Shown here one piece after another: positions 45,482-53,672 of a stretch of 64,000 bases of DNA (positions are counted from its first letter, which is position 1; each line of letters opens with the position of its first letter). Source of the DNA: Melioribacter roseus (GTDB lineage Bacteria > Bacteroidota > Ignavibacteria > Ignavibacteriales > Melioribacteraceae); the NCBI GenBank assembly GCA_020724265.1, contig DYHH01000017.1, positions 1 to 64,000 of the forward strand, read 5' to 3'. The notes under the pieces were generated by a model. The model searched no databases. It saw nothing but the letters and a program-made list of their open reading frames with translations, and was not told the DNA's origin. Made by a program: the position numbers and the translations under genes.

Positions 45482-46686
45482 TAGATTTTCTCAATAATAC
45501 AGGCCATTCCCTGTCCAACACCGACACAAAGCGTACAAAGTGCGCGATTCTTTTTCTGCTCTTCGAGCTCAATCATTGCAGTAGCGATTAAGCGGGCGCC
45601 GCTCATGCCTAGCGGATGTCCTAATGCAATAGCACCGCCGTTTGGATTGACACGGGGATCATTCCACTGTATTCCGAGTTCTCTTAATACTGCAATACTT
45701 TGTGCGGCAAATGCTTCGTTTAATTCTATTACATCGAAGTCGGCTAATGTTAATTTTGTTTTTTCCAGAATTTTCTTAGTTGCATAAATCGGTCCAAGTC
45801 CCATTACTCTCGGCTCTAATCCAACAACAGATGAAGTAATAATTTTTGCTCGCGGAATTAGATTATATTTTTTAATCACATTTTCCGAGGCAAGCAATAA
45901 AGTGCATGATCCGTCATTCAAACCGGAAGAATTACCCGCCGTTACAGTTCCGTTTTTTCTGAAAGCCGGTTTTAAAGTTGCCAATATTTCCGGGGTTGTA
46001 TCCGGCTTAATGAATTCATCCTCGTCAAAAATTATGTTGTCACCTTTTCTTTGAGGAATTTCAACCGGCATTACTTCCTTTTTCATTCGACCGGATTGAT
46101 TTGCTTTAACCGCTTTCATGTGAGAGTTAAATGCAAACAAGTCTTGATCTTCTCTGCTGATTTTATATTCTTCGGCAATATTTTCGGCGGTTTCACCCAT
46201 CGCTTCTGTTCCATACATAGCTTTCATTTTCGGATTTACAAATCTCCATCCCAAAGTCGAATCGTGAATTTCCACTTTACCGGAGAATGATTTTTCAGCT
46301 TTGGATTGAACTAACGGGGCGCGGGTCATGTGTTCAACTCCGCCAGCGATATATAAATCGCCATCACCCACATTGATTGCCCGGGCAGCATTAATTACAG
46401 CGCTCATTCCCGAAGCACAAAGACGATTAACGGTTTCGCCGGGAATAGTTACCGGAAGACCTGCAAGAAGTAATGCCATTCTTGCAACGTTTCTATTATC
46501 TTCACCGGCTTGATTTGCACAACCGAGTATTACGTCCTCAACCCGTGAAAAATCAACCGACGGATTTCGGTTAATAATTTCTTTGATTGTTAATGCGGCA
46601 AGATCATCCGCACGAACAAAGGACAAAGACCCGCCTAATTTCCCGATAGGTGTTCTTATTGCATCTATTATAAATGCTTCTTTCAT
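45481..46686 (-). CDS. paaJ: PaaJ: 3-oxoadipyl-CoA / 3-oxo-5,6-dehydrosuberyl-CoA thiolase
   Basis: A 401-residue thiolase that performs the two thiolytic steps of phenylacetate degradation. The acyl-accepting Cys is in NRLCASGMSAVINAARAI (about 91), His in NPNGGAIALGHPLGMSGARL (about 356), and the second Cys in LCTLCVGVGQGMACI (about 387). DVILGCANQAGEDNRNVARMA and TLGWRFVNP are specific to the PaaJ/PcaF group and match E. coli PaaJ in length. Its stop codon touches the right octamer array of cassette A. Upstream there is a 220-base gap with a repeat hairpin, so it likely has its own promoter. Confidence 0.94.
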   Translation of the reverse strand: MKEAFIIDAIRTPIGKLGGSLSFVRADDLAALTIKEIINRNPSVDFSRVEDVILGCANQAGEDNRNVARMALLLAGLPVTIPGETVNRLCASGMSAVINAARAINVGDGDLYIAGGVEHMTRAPLVQSKAEKSFSGKVEIHDSTLGWRFVNPKMKAMYGTEAMGETAENIAEEYKISREDQDLFAFNSHMKAVKANQSGRMKKEVMPVEIPQRKGDNIIFDEDEFIKPDTTPEILATLKPAFRKNGTVTAGNSSGLNDGSCTLLLASENVIKKYNLIPRAKIITSSVVGLEPRVMGLGPIYATKKILEKTKLTLADFDVIELNEAFAAQSIAVLRELGIQWNDPRVNPNGGAIALGHPLGMSGARLIATAMIELEEQKKNRALCTLCVGVGQGMACIIEKI

Positions 46687-46716
46687 ATTGATTTACTTTC
46701 ATAGATTTTAAAAATA

Positions 46717-46783
46717 TTTTTAATCCTACTCTTACTCTGAAACCAAAAGCGATTAAGATTATGATTAAGAGTAAGATTAAAAA
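46717..46783. repeat. Inverted hexamer arrays (AATCTT/ACTCTT type)
   Basis: The left arm 46717-46734 (TTTTTAATCCTACTCTTA) and right arm 46766-46783 are inverted copies matching at 17 of 18 positions, with hexamer periodicity continuing inward on the right (AATCAT, AATCTT). The words are the same as in the array at 26359-26409. There is no gene between the arms. It lies between the paaJ start and the paaI end. Confidence 0.75.
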
Positions 46784-46855
46784 CAAATGTTATTCACTCA
46801 CCTTATGCAAAGATGTTATTATATTAAATGGCACTCTATTTTAGTCTATAAAAGC

Positions 46856-46891
46856 AACATTGAAGGTCAAAAACAAGCGACCTTCAATGTT
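46856..46891 (-). terminator. Possible terminator hairpin after paaI
   Basis: A perfect 13-bp stem (46856-46868, AACATTGAAGGTC; 46879-46891) with a 10-base loop lies 15 bases past the paaI stop on the minus strand. The sequence following it in that direction is only moderately T-rich (GCTTTTATAG), so termination is possible but not certain. It may belong to the same dispersed hairpin family as 31816-31852. Confidence 0.45.
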
Positions 46892-46906
46892 TGTGTATAA
46901 TGTGAT

Positions 46907-47332
46907 TTATTCAGTTAAAAACTCTTTCTTAGTTCTATAAACTGTTCCGCGAAAGATTCCGACTTTTACATTATGTTGATTGGTAACAGTTACATTATAA
47001 AAACCGACAGAATTTCCTTTGCTCTGTTCTTCGGCGGCGGCAGTTAGTTCGTCGCCTTCATAAACCGGTTTGGGGAAAGCAATACTTGTTTCAAGAGCAA
47101 CGGCAATTCTTCCATAATTATTTGAAGAAAATGCAAGCGCACTATCAGCAAGTGAAAATGTTATTCCGCCGTGTGTGGTTCCGAATCCGTTCAGCATTTC
47201 TTTTCTTACTTTCATCTTTATTTTTGCAAAACCCGGTTTAATTTCAATAACTTCTATTCCAAGCCATCTGCTGAACTCATCTATTTCAAGCATGTGTTGA
47301 ACAATTTTTTCGGCTTTATTTTGTTTATTCAT
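46907..47332 (-). CDS. paaI: PaaI: hydroxyphenylacetyl-CoA-type hotdog thioesterase
   Basis: A 141-residue hotdog-fold thioesterase that frees CoA from stalled phenylacetate intermediates. The PaaI signature MLNGFGTTHGGITFSLADSALAF (split across residues about 53-75) with the conserved Asn-Gly-x-x-x-H-G-G core is clear. I chose the ATG at 47332, which overlaps the paaH stop by eight bases and is preceded by GGAAAG; an in-frame ATG at 47347 would put the site and 23 bases inside paaH. Overlap with paaH shows that the two are one operon. Confidence 0.9.
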   Translation of the reverse strand: MNKQNKAEKIVQHMLEIDEFSRWLGIEVIEIKPGFAKIKMKVRKEMLNGFGTTHGGITFSLADSALAFSSNNYGRIAVALETSIAFPKPVYEGDELTAAAEEQSKGNSVGFYNVTVTNQHNVKVGIFRGTVYRTKKEFLTE

Positions 47333-48497
47333 AAAATTTCTTTCCATCTTTCTTCATTCTTTTAAGCAATGGACTAACTCTGTATCTATCTTCACCGTAT
47401 TCTTCGTAAAGGTTTTGTAGTCTGTCAACGACCGCATCAATACCAATTTCATCAGCCCATTCGCATAGACCTTTTGGATAGTTCACGCCTTTAGTCATAG
47501 CTAAATCAACATCTTTAACCGATGCGACATTCATAAATACGGCATCTGCGGCTTCGTTGATTAACATTGCTATAATTCTATCGAAAATTTCTTTACCTAA
47601 TTTGGGATCCGTAAGAGGCTTAGGATTCTTTGCAGCATCGGAATAATCATAAAACCCTTTACCGGATTTTTTACCGAAATGTTTTGCGTCTACAAGTAAT
47701 TTTTGAGTTTGTGAAGGTTTAAAACGAGGATCAAAATAAAATTGTTCAAATACTTTTTTTGTTACTTCATAATTTACGTCATTTCCGATTAAGTCCATTA
47801 GTTCAAACGGACCCATTTTAAAATTTCCAAATTCTTTCATTGCCCAATCAATTGTTGCAAAATCTGCAAAACCTTCTTCATAAATTCTGAGTGCTTCACC
47901 ATAGAATGGACGGGCAACTCGGTTAACAATAAATCCCGGGGTATCCTTTGCAACAACGGTTGTCTTTCCCCAGGCACTGATTAACTCCCGCGTTTCTTTA
48001 ATTACATGTTGACTTGTATTTAACCCCGGGACAATTTCAACAAGAGGCAATATTGGTGCAGGATTAAAAAAGTGTATACCGATAACGCGTTCGGGTTTCT
48101 TGCATGCTGATGCAATGGAGGTAACGGAAAGAGAAGAAGTATTTGTTGCAAGTATGGCGTTTTCCGAAAAAGTCTTTTCTAATTTTCTAAAAGCTTCTTG
48201 TTTGTTTTCCAGTATTTCAACTATTGCCTCAATTATAATTCCGCAATCTTCGGTAACACCGATAAATTCAGAATGATGAATTCTATTTAGAATACGAGTT
48301 GCTTCAATTTCACTAATTTTTTCTTTTTCAATAAGACGAGCAAATATTTTTTTTAATTTCTCTTTTGAATTTCGAAGAGCAGCTTCGTTGTTGTCGTAAA
48401 TATATACATCATGACCGTATGCTGCAGCAACTTGAGCAATGCCGGTTCCCATTGTTCCTGCTCCGAGTATGCCGACTTTTATTTTTTTATCAATCAC
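47325..48497 (-). CDS. paaH: PaaH: 3-hydroxyadipyl-CoA dehydrogenase
   Basis: A 390-residue NAD-dependent 3-hydroxyacyl-CoA dehydrogenase. The Rossmann motif GILGAGTMGTGIAQVAA lies at residues about 9-25; the catalytic His is in RVIGIHFFNPAPILPLVEIV (about 140), with DTPGFIVNRV and GPFELMDLIGNDVNYEV following. A second C-terminal 3HCDH segment (about 310-380) is present, though the protein is shorter than E. coli PaaH (475). In this context it oxidises 3-hydroxyadipyl-CoA. It overlaps paaI by eight bases; the ACC-deaminase-like gene ends 57 bases upstream. Confidence 0.92.
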   Translation of the reverse strand: MIDKKIKVGILGAGTMGTGIAQVAAAYGHDVYIYDNNEAALRNSKEKLKKIFARLIEKEKISEIEATRILNRIHHSEFIGVTEDCGIIIEAIVEILENKQEAFRKLEKTFSENAILATNTSSLSVTSIASACKKPERVIGIHFFNPAPILPLVEIVPGLNTSQHVIKETRELISAWGKTTVVAKDTPGFIVNRVARPFYGEALRIYEEGFADFATIDWAMKEFGNFKMGPFELMDLIGNDVNYEVTKKVFEQFYFDPRFKPSQTQKLLVDAKHFGKKSGKGFYDYSDAAKNPKPLTDPKLGKEIFDRIIAMLINEAADAVFMNVASVKDVDLAMTKGVNYPKGLCEWADEIGIDAVVDRLQNLYEEYGEDRYRVSPLLKRMKKDGKKFYE

Positions 48498-48554
48498 TTT
48501 AAGATTATTCTTTCATTATTAGTATGCCGAAACTAATAAATTAATTTGATTGAT

Positions 48555-49493
48555 TCACTTAAAAGGGGAGTAGCTGCTCTTGTATAACTTTTCAATCTTT
48601 GATTTCATTCCGGCTAAACCTTGCAGCCCGCCTGTATGAATTGCAACAATTCTCGAATTTGAAGGGAAATATTTTTTGCTGATCATATCATTAATTCCGT
48701 ATATCATTTTGCCGTTGTAAATTAAATCAAGTTGAATGTTGTTATTTTTCTTGAAGCAATTAACAAATTCAATAAGTTCACGACTAATTTTTGCGAAACC
48801 ACCGAAGTGGTAATCATGGTTGATTTTCCAATTGTCGAATTTGCGAATTGACGAATTAGAAATAAGCTCTCTAATCATTGCCGATAAATACTTTCCATCT
48901 TTTAACGAGGAAAAACCGATTACCTTTTTACCGTTGTTTAATCCCGTAATCAATCCGGCTAATGTACCTCCTGATCCAACCGGTACGCATAAATAATCAA
49001 AATCCGTCTTGATGTTTTGAAGAATTTCACCGGTTCCTTTTAAGGCTAATTCGTTTGTCCCTCCTTCCGGAAGTATATATACATCGCCAAATTGTTTTGC
49101 GATATCTTCTCTAAAATTTTTGTCAGTTCTATTACGGTATGATTTTCTATCAAGGTAGTACAGGGTCATTCCATTATCAACCGCAAACTGTAATGTTGGA
49201 TTTAATGGTTTATACTCTTCTCCTCTTATAATACCGATAGATTTGAATCCGAATAACTTTGCGGCTGCCGATACGGCGTATATATGGTTTGAATATGCAC
49301 CGCCGAAAGTTAAAATAGTTTCTTTGTTTTCCTTTTTTGCTTTTTCGAGGTTGTACTTTAGCTTATAATATTTATTCCCGCTAATAAAAGGATGAATTAA
49401 ATCTTCCCTTTGAAGATAAACTTCAACATTATTATTTGTGGCGGGAAGGAAAACTTTTTGCGTAATTGCATTATTAATATTTATTGATTGCAT
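48555..49493 (-). CDS. ACC deaminase / D-cysteine desulfhydrase family PLP enzyme
   Basis: A 312-residue fold-type-II PLP enzyme. The PLP lysine lies in HPFISGNKYYKLKYNL (about residue 40), preceded by VEVYLQREDLIHP; TFGGAYSNHIYAVSAAAKLFG and the phosphate-binding VGSGGTLAGLITGL match the 1-aminocyclopropane-1-carboxylate deaminase/D-cysteine desulfhydrase group. Which substrate is used cannot be told by eye; D-cysteine desulfhydrase is the commoner activity. It lies six bases after the deacetylase gene and upstream of paaH, yet has no obvious role in phenylacetate breakdown. Confidence 0.82.
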   Translation of the reverse strand: MQSININNAITQKVFLPATNNNVEVYLQREDLIHPFISGNKYYKLKYNLEKAKKENKETILTFGGAYSNHIYAVSAAAKLFGFKSIGIIRGEEYKPLNPTLQFAVDNGMTLYYLDRKSYRNRTDKNFREDIAKQFGDVYILPEGGTNELALKGTGEILQNIKTDFDYLCVPVGSGGTLAGLITGLNNGKKVIGFSSLKDGKYLSAMIRELISNSSIRKFDNWKINHDYHFGGFAKISRELIEFVNCFKKNNNIQLDLIYNGKMIYGINDMISKKYFPSNSRIVAIHTGGLQGLAGMKSKIEKLYKSSYSPFK

Positions 49494-49499
49494 TAATCT

Positions 49500-50450
49500 C
49501 TATTCGTATTGAATACCGGAATAATCTTTCAAATATTGCGGGACTTTTGGTTCGCCGTTAAAAAAAGATTTATCAACACCTTTTGTTAATGCCCATCTAT
49601 GAATCCAAGATGGACCGTATTTTCCGACAAAATTATTCTCCGAATTATACGCTTCATCTTGCAAAGCTTCATCCATTGAAACGAATTCATATCCTTCATT
49701 TTTAATTGCTTCGGCCAGTTCATCAAAATAATCGGCGTTAAGTAAATTAGAATGAACAAGCAAAACTTGTTTTATGTTTCTGTTAAATAATTGCTGAGAT
49801 TGCACTTCATAGTATTTTATTTTTTCTATCATATAGTCCACATAATCAGTACCTAATTTTTTCATCATCTCGATGTTGTTTTCCTTAAATGCTTTGTTGT
49901 ACCCGAATGCAAAAATCCATTCCGAGTTATCAATTGTAACAGGAGCTTCTTTGTAATTGTTATTCTTTAAGAATTTTTTTAATGCTAACATTATCTCTTC
50001 CGTCTCCCCGCTTCGTAAATAAGGATGGCGGAAATATTCATATTTAATATTTCTTTCTTCGGCAAGTCTTCTCGTAATTTTTTCACCCTTTAACAGATCA
50101 GCTTTGTATTCTTCGAATGGTAAGGCATTAATATTTGGATGAGAAAAAGTGTGATTACCCAATTCCAATCCGGCATCAAGCCACAATTTTAGAATATCAA
50201 GTTTGGTAGAATCTATTTTGTCATCGTCAAACAATTTTCCTTCATTAACAAATCCCACTGCGGGAATATCATATTGTAAAATGTGTGAAATAATTCTTTT
50301 ATTGAATTCCAGTTGTTCAACGGCTGAATAATCTCTGTTCTGTTGAAACGGAAGATCATCAAAAGTAACCGCCATAAATTTTTCGGTTTGTGCGTTATTA
50401 GAAACAACAGAGATTAATATTATTATGCACAGCTTGTATAGTGTTGACAT
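49500..50450 (-). CDS. Secreted polysaccharide deacetylase (NodB-like)
   Basis: A 316-residue CE4-family protein with a signal peptide (LCIIILISVVSNNAQ). The metal and base motifs are AVTFDDLPF (Asp-Asp), GNHTFSHPN (His-x-x-x-His) and FRHPYLRSG. The C-terminal half (QVLLVHSNLLNADYFDEL, PSWIHRWALTKG) is typical of the larger secreted CE4 subgroup. Such enzymes remove acetyl groups from N-acetylglucosamine polymers or peptidoglycan. It lies between the DUF1697 and ACC-deaminase-like genes on the same strand. Confidence 0.85.
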   Translation of the reverse strand: MSTLYKLCIIILISVVSNNAQTEKFMAVTFDDLPFQQNRDYSAVEQLEFNKRIISHILQYDIPAVGFVNEGKLFDDDKIDSTKLDILKLWLDAGLELGNHTFSHPNINALPFEEYKADLLKGEKITRRLAEERNIKYEYFRHPYLRSGETEEIMLALKKFLKNNNYKEAPVTIDNSEWIFAFGYNKAFKENNIEMMKKLGTDYVDYMIEKIKYYEVQSQQLFNRNIKQVLLVHSNLLNADYFDELAEAIKNEGYEFVSMDEALQDEAYNSENNFVGKYGPSWIHRWALTKGVDKSFFNGEPKVPQYLKDYSGIQYE

Positions 50451-50476
50451 GTTCTCCCAAAACTATTGGTGTTAAT

Positions 50477-51025
50477 TTAGTTTTTATCGATTTCGTTTAT
50501 CATTTCTAATAATTTATTTACGGTTCGCCAGTTACGTGCAGTTGCCGGAACGCCAAGCAATTTTTCTGCCCGGTCGGCAAGTTTTGATTTGCCGAATCCG
50601 TCCGGTGCATAAAAGTAGAAAAATTTATCAACCAATTTAAATTGTTCGGTTTCAGCTTTTAACTCATTCATCTTATCAAAATTTGCTTCGTCAGCTTTTC
50701 TCTCAAGAAAAAATACATGTAGTGATTTATGATTTTCACCGACTTGCGGAAACGGATTATTCTTAACTACTTTTTGAATGTCTTTTTTCTTTAATATGAT
50801 TATCCTCGGCTCAAAGCCGTGATTTCTTTTTATTTCTGCGGTTATCTTTTGAGACAATCCCGTAATGTCATTTTCATTATAATTGAAAACAACGTTCCCG
50901 CTTTGTATGTATGTTTTAATTTCTTCTACCCCGAGTTTTTCTAAAATTGATTTTAGATCTTTCATCGGCAGAATATTTTTACCGAGTACATTTATGGCTC
51001 TAAATAATGCAATGTATGTTGACAT
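50477..51025 (-). CDS. DUF1697 protein
   Basis: A 182-residue cytoplasmic DUF1697 protein. The family opening STYIALFRAINVLGKNILPMKDLKSILE, the YIQSGNVVFN strand and the end KLLGVPATARNWRTVNKLLEM are diagnostic. The function is unknown to me. It sits in a same-strand run between the amidohydrolase and deacetylase genes, 26 bases before the latter. Confidence 0.9.
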   Translation of the reverse strand: MSTYIALFRAINVLGKNILPMKDLKSILEKLGVEEIKTYIQSGNVVFNYNENDITGLSQKITAEIKRNHGFEPRIIILKKKDIQKVVKNNPFPQVGENHKSLHVFFLERKADEANFDKMNELKAETEQFKLVDKFFYFYAPDGFGKSKLADRAEKLLGVPATARNWRTVNKLLEMINEIDKN

Positions 51026-51062
51026 ATTTTTGTTTTTATAACTTAACTATCAGAGAAAGTTA

Positions 51063-52781
51063 TTAGTTGTTTCCTAATTCATAAACTACTTCACCTCCAA
51101 CAATTGTATATATAACCTGCGTGCTTAATATTTCCGAGTCTTCGCAAGTCAATAAATTATTGGACAGAATCACTAAGTCCGCAAGTTTGCCGGGAGTTAG
51201 ACTACCTTTTATATTTTCTTCAAACGATGCATAGGCTCCGTTAATTGTATATGAACGCAGGGCTTCTTCACGTGTCATTTTCTGTTCTGCATAAAAAGTG
51301 GTTCCGTCAGCGAGCATTCTTGTTACGGAGGCATAAAAGCTTGCAATCGGACTTACCTTTTCCACCGGGGCATCCGTACCGTTTGAAATTATTGCACCGG
51401 AATCAATTAATTTTCTCCAAACATAAGCACCTTCTTTTGCCCGGTAAGCACCAAGTCTTCTGTTTACAAACACGGCATCTGACGTACAGTGAATTCCTTG
51501 CATCGCAGCGATAACTCCAAGCTCACTAAACTTTTTTATGTCGGCATTTGATAAATGCTGCGCGTGCTCAATTCTCCATCTTAAATCTTTGTTATCATTT
51601 TTTGCATAAGCGGATTCATAGATTTTTAATATTTCTCTATTACCTCTATCTCCAATAGCGTGAGTATTCATTTGCAAATTATTTTCTAAGCAGATTTCCG
51701 CTGTTTCTTTTAATTCTTTTAACGGGGTTACATTTAATCCAAAATTTGTAGTATCGTCATCGTATGGAGATAGAAGCCAAGCACCGCGTGAACCAAGTGC
51801 TCCGTCAATATATTTTTTAACAGAGCGAACTGTTAAATGATTATCTCCGTATCCAACAACTCTATAATCTTTTACTTTCTCTTTTAATTCGTTATTGTCG
51901 GCATAAATCATAACATTAAGCCTTACAGGTATTTTGTCATCATCAATCAAACTTCTTATCAAATCAATTTCTTCAAAAGAAGATCCGGCATCGTGGAAAG
52001 AAGTGATGCCGTTTGATAAGCATTCTTCGGCAGCCAGTTCATATGCATGAATTTTTTCTTGTAAAATTTGTTCTTGTGTAAGTGTATTCCTGTAATCTTG
52101 ATATACATTCAGGATCAAATCTTCTGCATTCTCTTCAAATACACCGGTTAGCTTTCCTTCAGCATCTTTAACAATATTTCCTCCTCTTGGGTTTGGGGTT
52201 TCGGAAGTAATGCCGGCTAGTTCCATTGCTTTTGCATTAGCAAGCAAAGCATGTCCGCTTGCATGAGTTAAATAGACAGGATTAAGGGGTGAAGCATCAC
52301 TAAGTTGATCATGGTACGGATACCCGTTTACGTTATTCTTAGGCGTTGGGTCCCATTTTTCTTGATGCCAGCCACGACCGACTATCCATTCACCGGGAAG
52401 AGCATTTTCGGCAGCTTGAGCAACGATTGCAACTATTTCGTCAAAATTATTAACATTCATTAGGTCAAGAATTAATTTTGATTTACCAATACCAAGGAAA
52501 TGTGCATGACTATCAATAAATCCCGGCATAACAAAATTCTCATTTGCATCGATAATTTTTGTTGAGTCACCTCGGTATTTTAATATTTCATCGTTGGTCC
52601 CGACGGCTAATATTAATCCGTTTTTTATTGCAACTGCTTCGGTTATTGTATTTAATGAATCAACAGTAGCAACTATACCGTTCTTAATAATTAGATCTGC
52701 TTCCGGTAAATCGGAATCACCACATGAGAGTAGAATCATACCGGTTAAAAGAGTTAAAATAATTCTTAAAAAGATTTTCAT
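51063..52781 (-). CDS. YtcJ-like amidohydrolase lipoprotein
   Basis: A 572-residue metal-dependent hydrolase of the amidohydrolase-3 (YtcJ) group. A lipobox MILLSC gives a lipoprotein start with Cys at residue 20. Metal ligands: FIDSHAHFLG (His-x-His, about residues 91-93), MNTHAIGDRGNREIL (about 371), and Asp in ISNGTDAPVEKVSP (about 469). Family members hydrolyse varied C-N bonds; the substrate is unknown. It lies 40 bases after paaG on the same strand and may be cotranscribed with it. Confidence 0.88.
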   Translation of the reverse strand: MKIFLRIILTLLTGMILLSCGDSDLPEADLIIKNGIVATVDSLNTITEAVAIKNGLILAVGTNDEILKYRGDSTKIIDANENFVMPGFIDSHAHFLGIGKSKLILDLMNVNNFDEIVAIVAQAAENALPGEWIVGRGWHQEKWDPTPKNNVNGYPYHDQLSDASPLNPVYLTHASGHALLANAKAMELAGITSETPNPRGGNIVKDAEGKLTGVFEENAEDLILNVYQDYRNTLTQEQILQEKIHAYELAAEECLSNGITSFHDAGSSFEEIDLIRSLIDDDKIPVRLNVMIYADNNELKEKVKDYRVVGYGDNHLTVRSVKKYIDGALGSRGAWLLSPYDDDTTNFGLNVTPLKELKETAEICLENNLQMNTHAIGDRGNREILKIYESAYAKNDNKDLRWRIEHAQHLSNADIKKFSELGVIAAMQGIHCTSDAVFVNRRLGAYRAKEGAYVWRKLIDSGAIISNGTDAPVEKVSPIASFYASVTRMLADGTTFYAEQKMTREEALRSYTINGAYASFEENIKGSLTPGKLADLVILSNNLLTCEDSEILSTQVIYTIVGGEVVYELGNN

Positions 52782-52821
52782 ATCACCTCAGATAAAATTG
52801 TCAATAGTAAATAATCAATTA

Positions 52822-53610
52822 TTAGCTCCCCTTAAAATTCGGTTGGCGCTTTTCTAAAAATGCCAGGACGCCTTCTTTGTAATCGTCTGTATTACCGGCG
52901 GCAATTTGTAATTCTTTTTCAATCAGCAATTGTGAGTATAAATCATTTGCCATTGATTGCTGTAATGCTTTTTTTGTTAAAGCTAATCCGCGGGTTGGCA
53001 TTGCCGCTAGTTTATTTGCTAATGTATTAACATTATTTTCAAACTCTTCTTCATTATAGTACATGTAAATCATGCCTATCCTTTCGGCTTCTTGAGCGGA
53101 GATTTTATCTCCCAACATCATAATTGATGCTGCTTTCTGCAATCCGATAAGTCTTGGTAGAATGTATGTGCCGCCGCTATCAGGAATTAATCCGATCTTA
53201 GAAAAAGCCTGTACAAAAGATGCCTTTTCGGAAGCAAGGACAATATCACATGCTAATGCAATATTTGCACCGGCACCGGCAGCAACACCGTTTACTGCTG
53301 CTATAACAGGTTTTTCCAATTCATAAATTTTCTTAATAATCGGATTATAACATTCTTCCAAAATATTTCCTAAATCGGCAAGAGGTTGTTCTTTCGGTAC
53401 GGCTTCGGCTAAATCTTGACCGGCACAAAACGCTTTTCCTTCACCTGTGATAATAATTGCACGTATCGCTTTATCATTTGCACAAGTGTCTAATGCGTCT
53501 TGAATGTTTTTGCCCATCTCCATATTTATGCTGTTTAAAACTTCGGGGCGATTAAGTATAATTTTTGCAACAGAATTACCAACAGAAAAATTTATATGCC
53601 TGTATTCCAT
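52822..53610 (-). CDS. paaG: PaaG: 1,2-epoxyphenylacetyl-CoA isomerase
   Basis: A 262-residue crotonase-fold enzyme. KAFCAGQDLAEAV (oxyanion-hole Gly, about 63) and FSKIGLIPDSGGTYILPRLIG (catalytic Asp about 136) are the PaaG pattern; ordinary enoyl-CoA hydratases carry Glu residues in place of the latter. PaaG converts the epoxide made by PaaABC into oxepin-CoA, and can also shift double bonds later in the pathway. The start is divergent from the peptidoglycan-binding gene across 62 bases, which likely carries promoters in both directions. Confidence 0.92.
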   Translation of the reverse strand: MEYRHINFSVGNSVAKIILNRPEVLNSINMEMGKNIQDALDTCANDKAIRAIIITGEGKAFCAGQDLAEAVPKEQPLADLGNILEECYNPIIKKIYELEKPVIAAVNGVAAGAGANIALACDIVLASEKASFVQAFSKIGLIPDSGGTYILPRLIGLQKAASIMMLGDKISAQEAERIGMIYMYYNEEEFENNVNTLANKLAAMPTRGLALTKKALQQSMANDLYSQLLIEKELQIAAGNTDDYKEGVLAFLEKRQPNFKGS

Positions 53611-53672
53611 TTTATTCCATTCTTTTAATCAGTAATAAAAACTAAAATACTAATTGTTGGTCAAATAATCAT

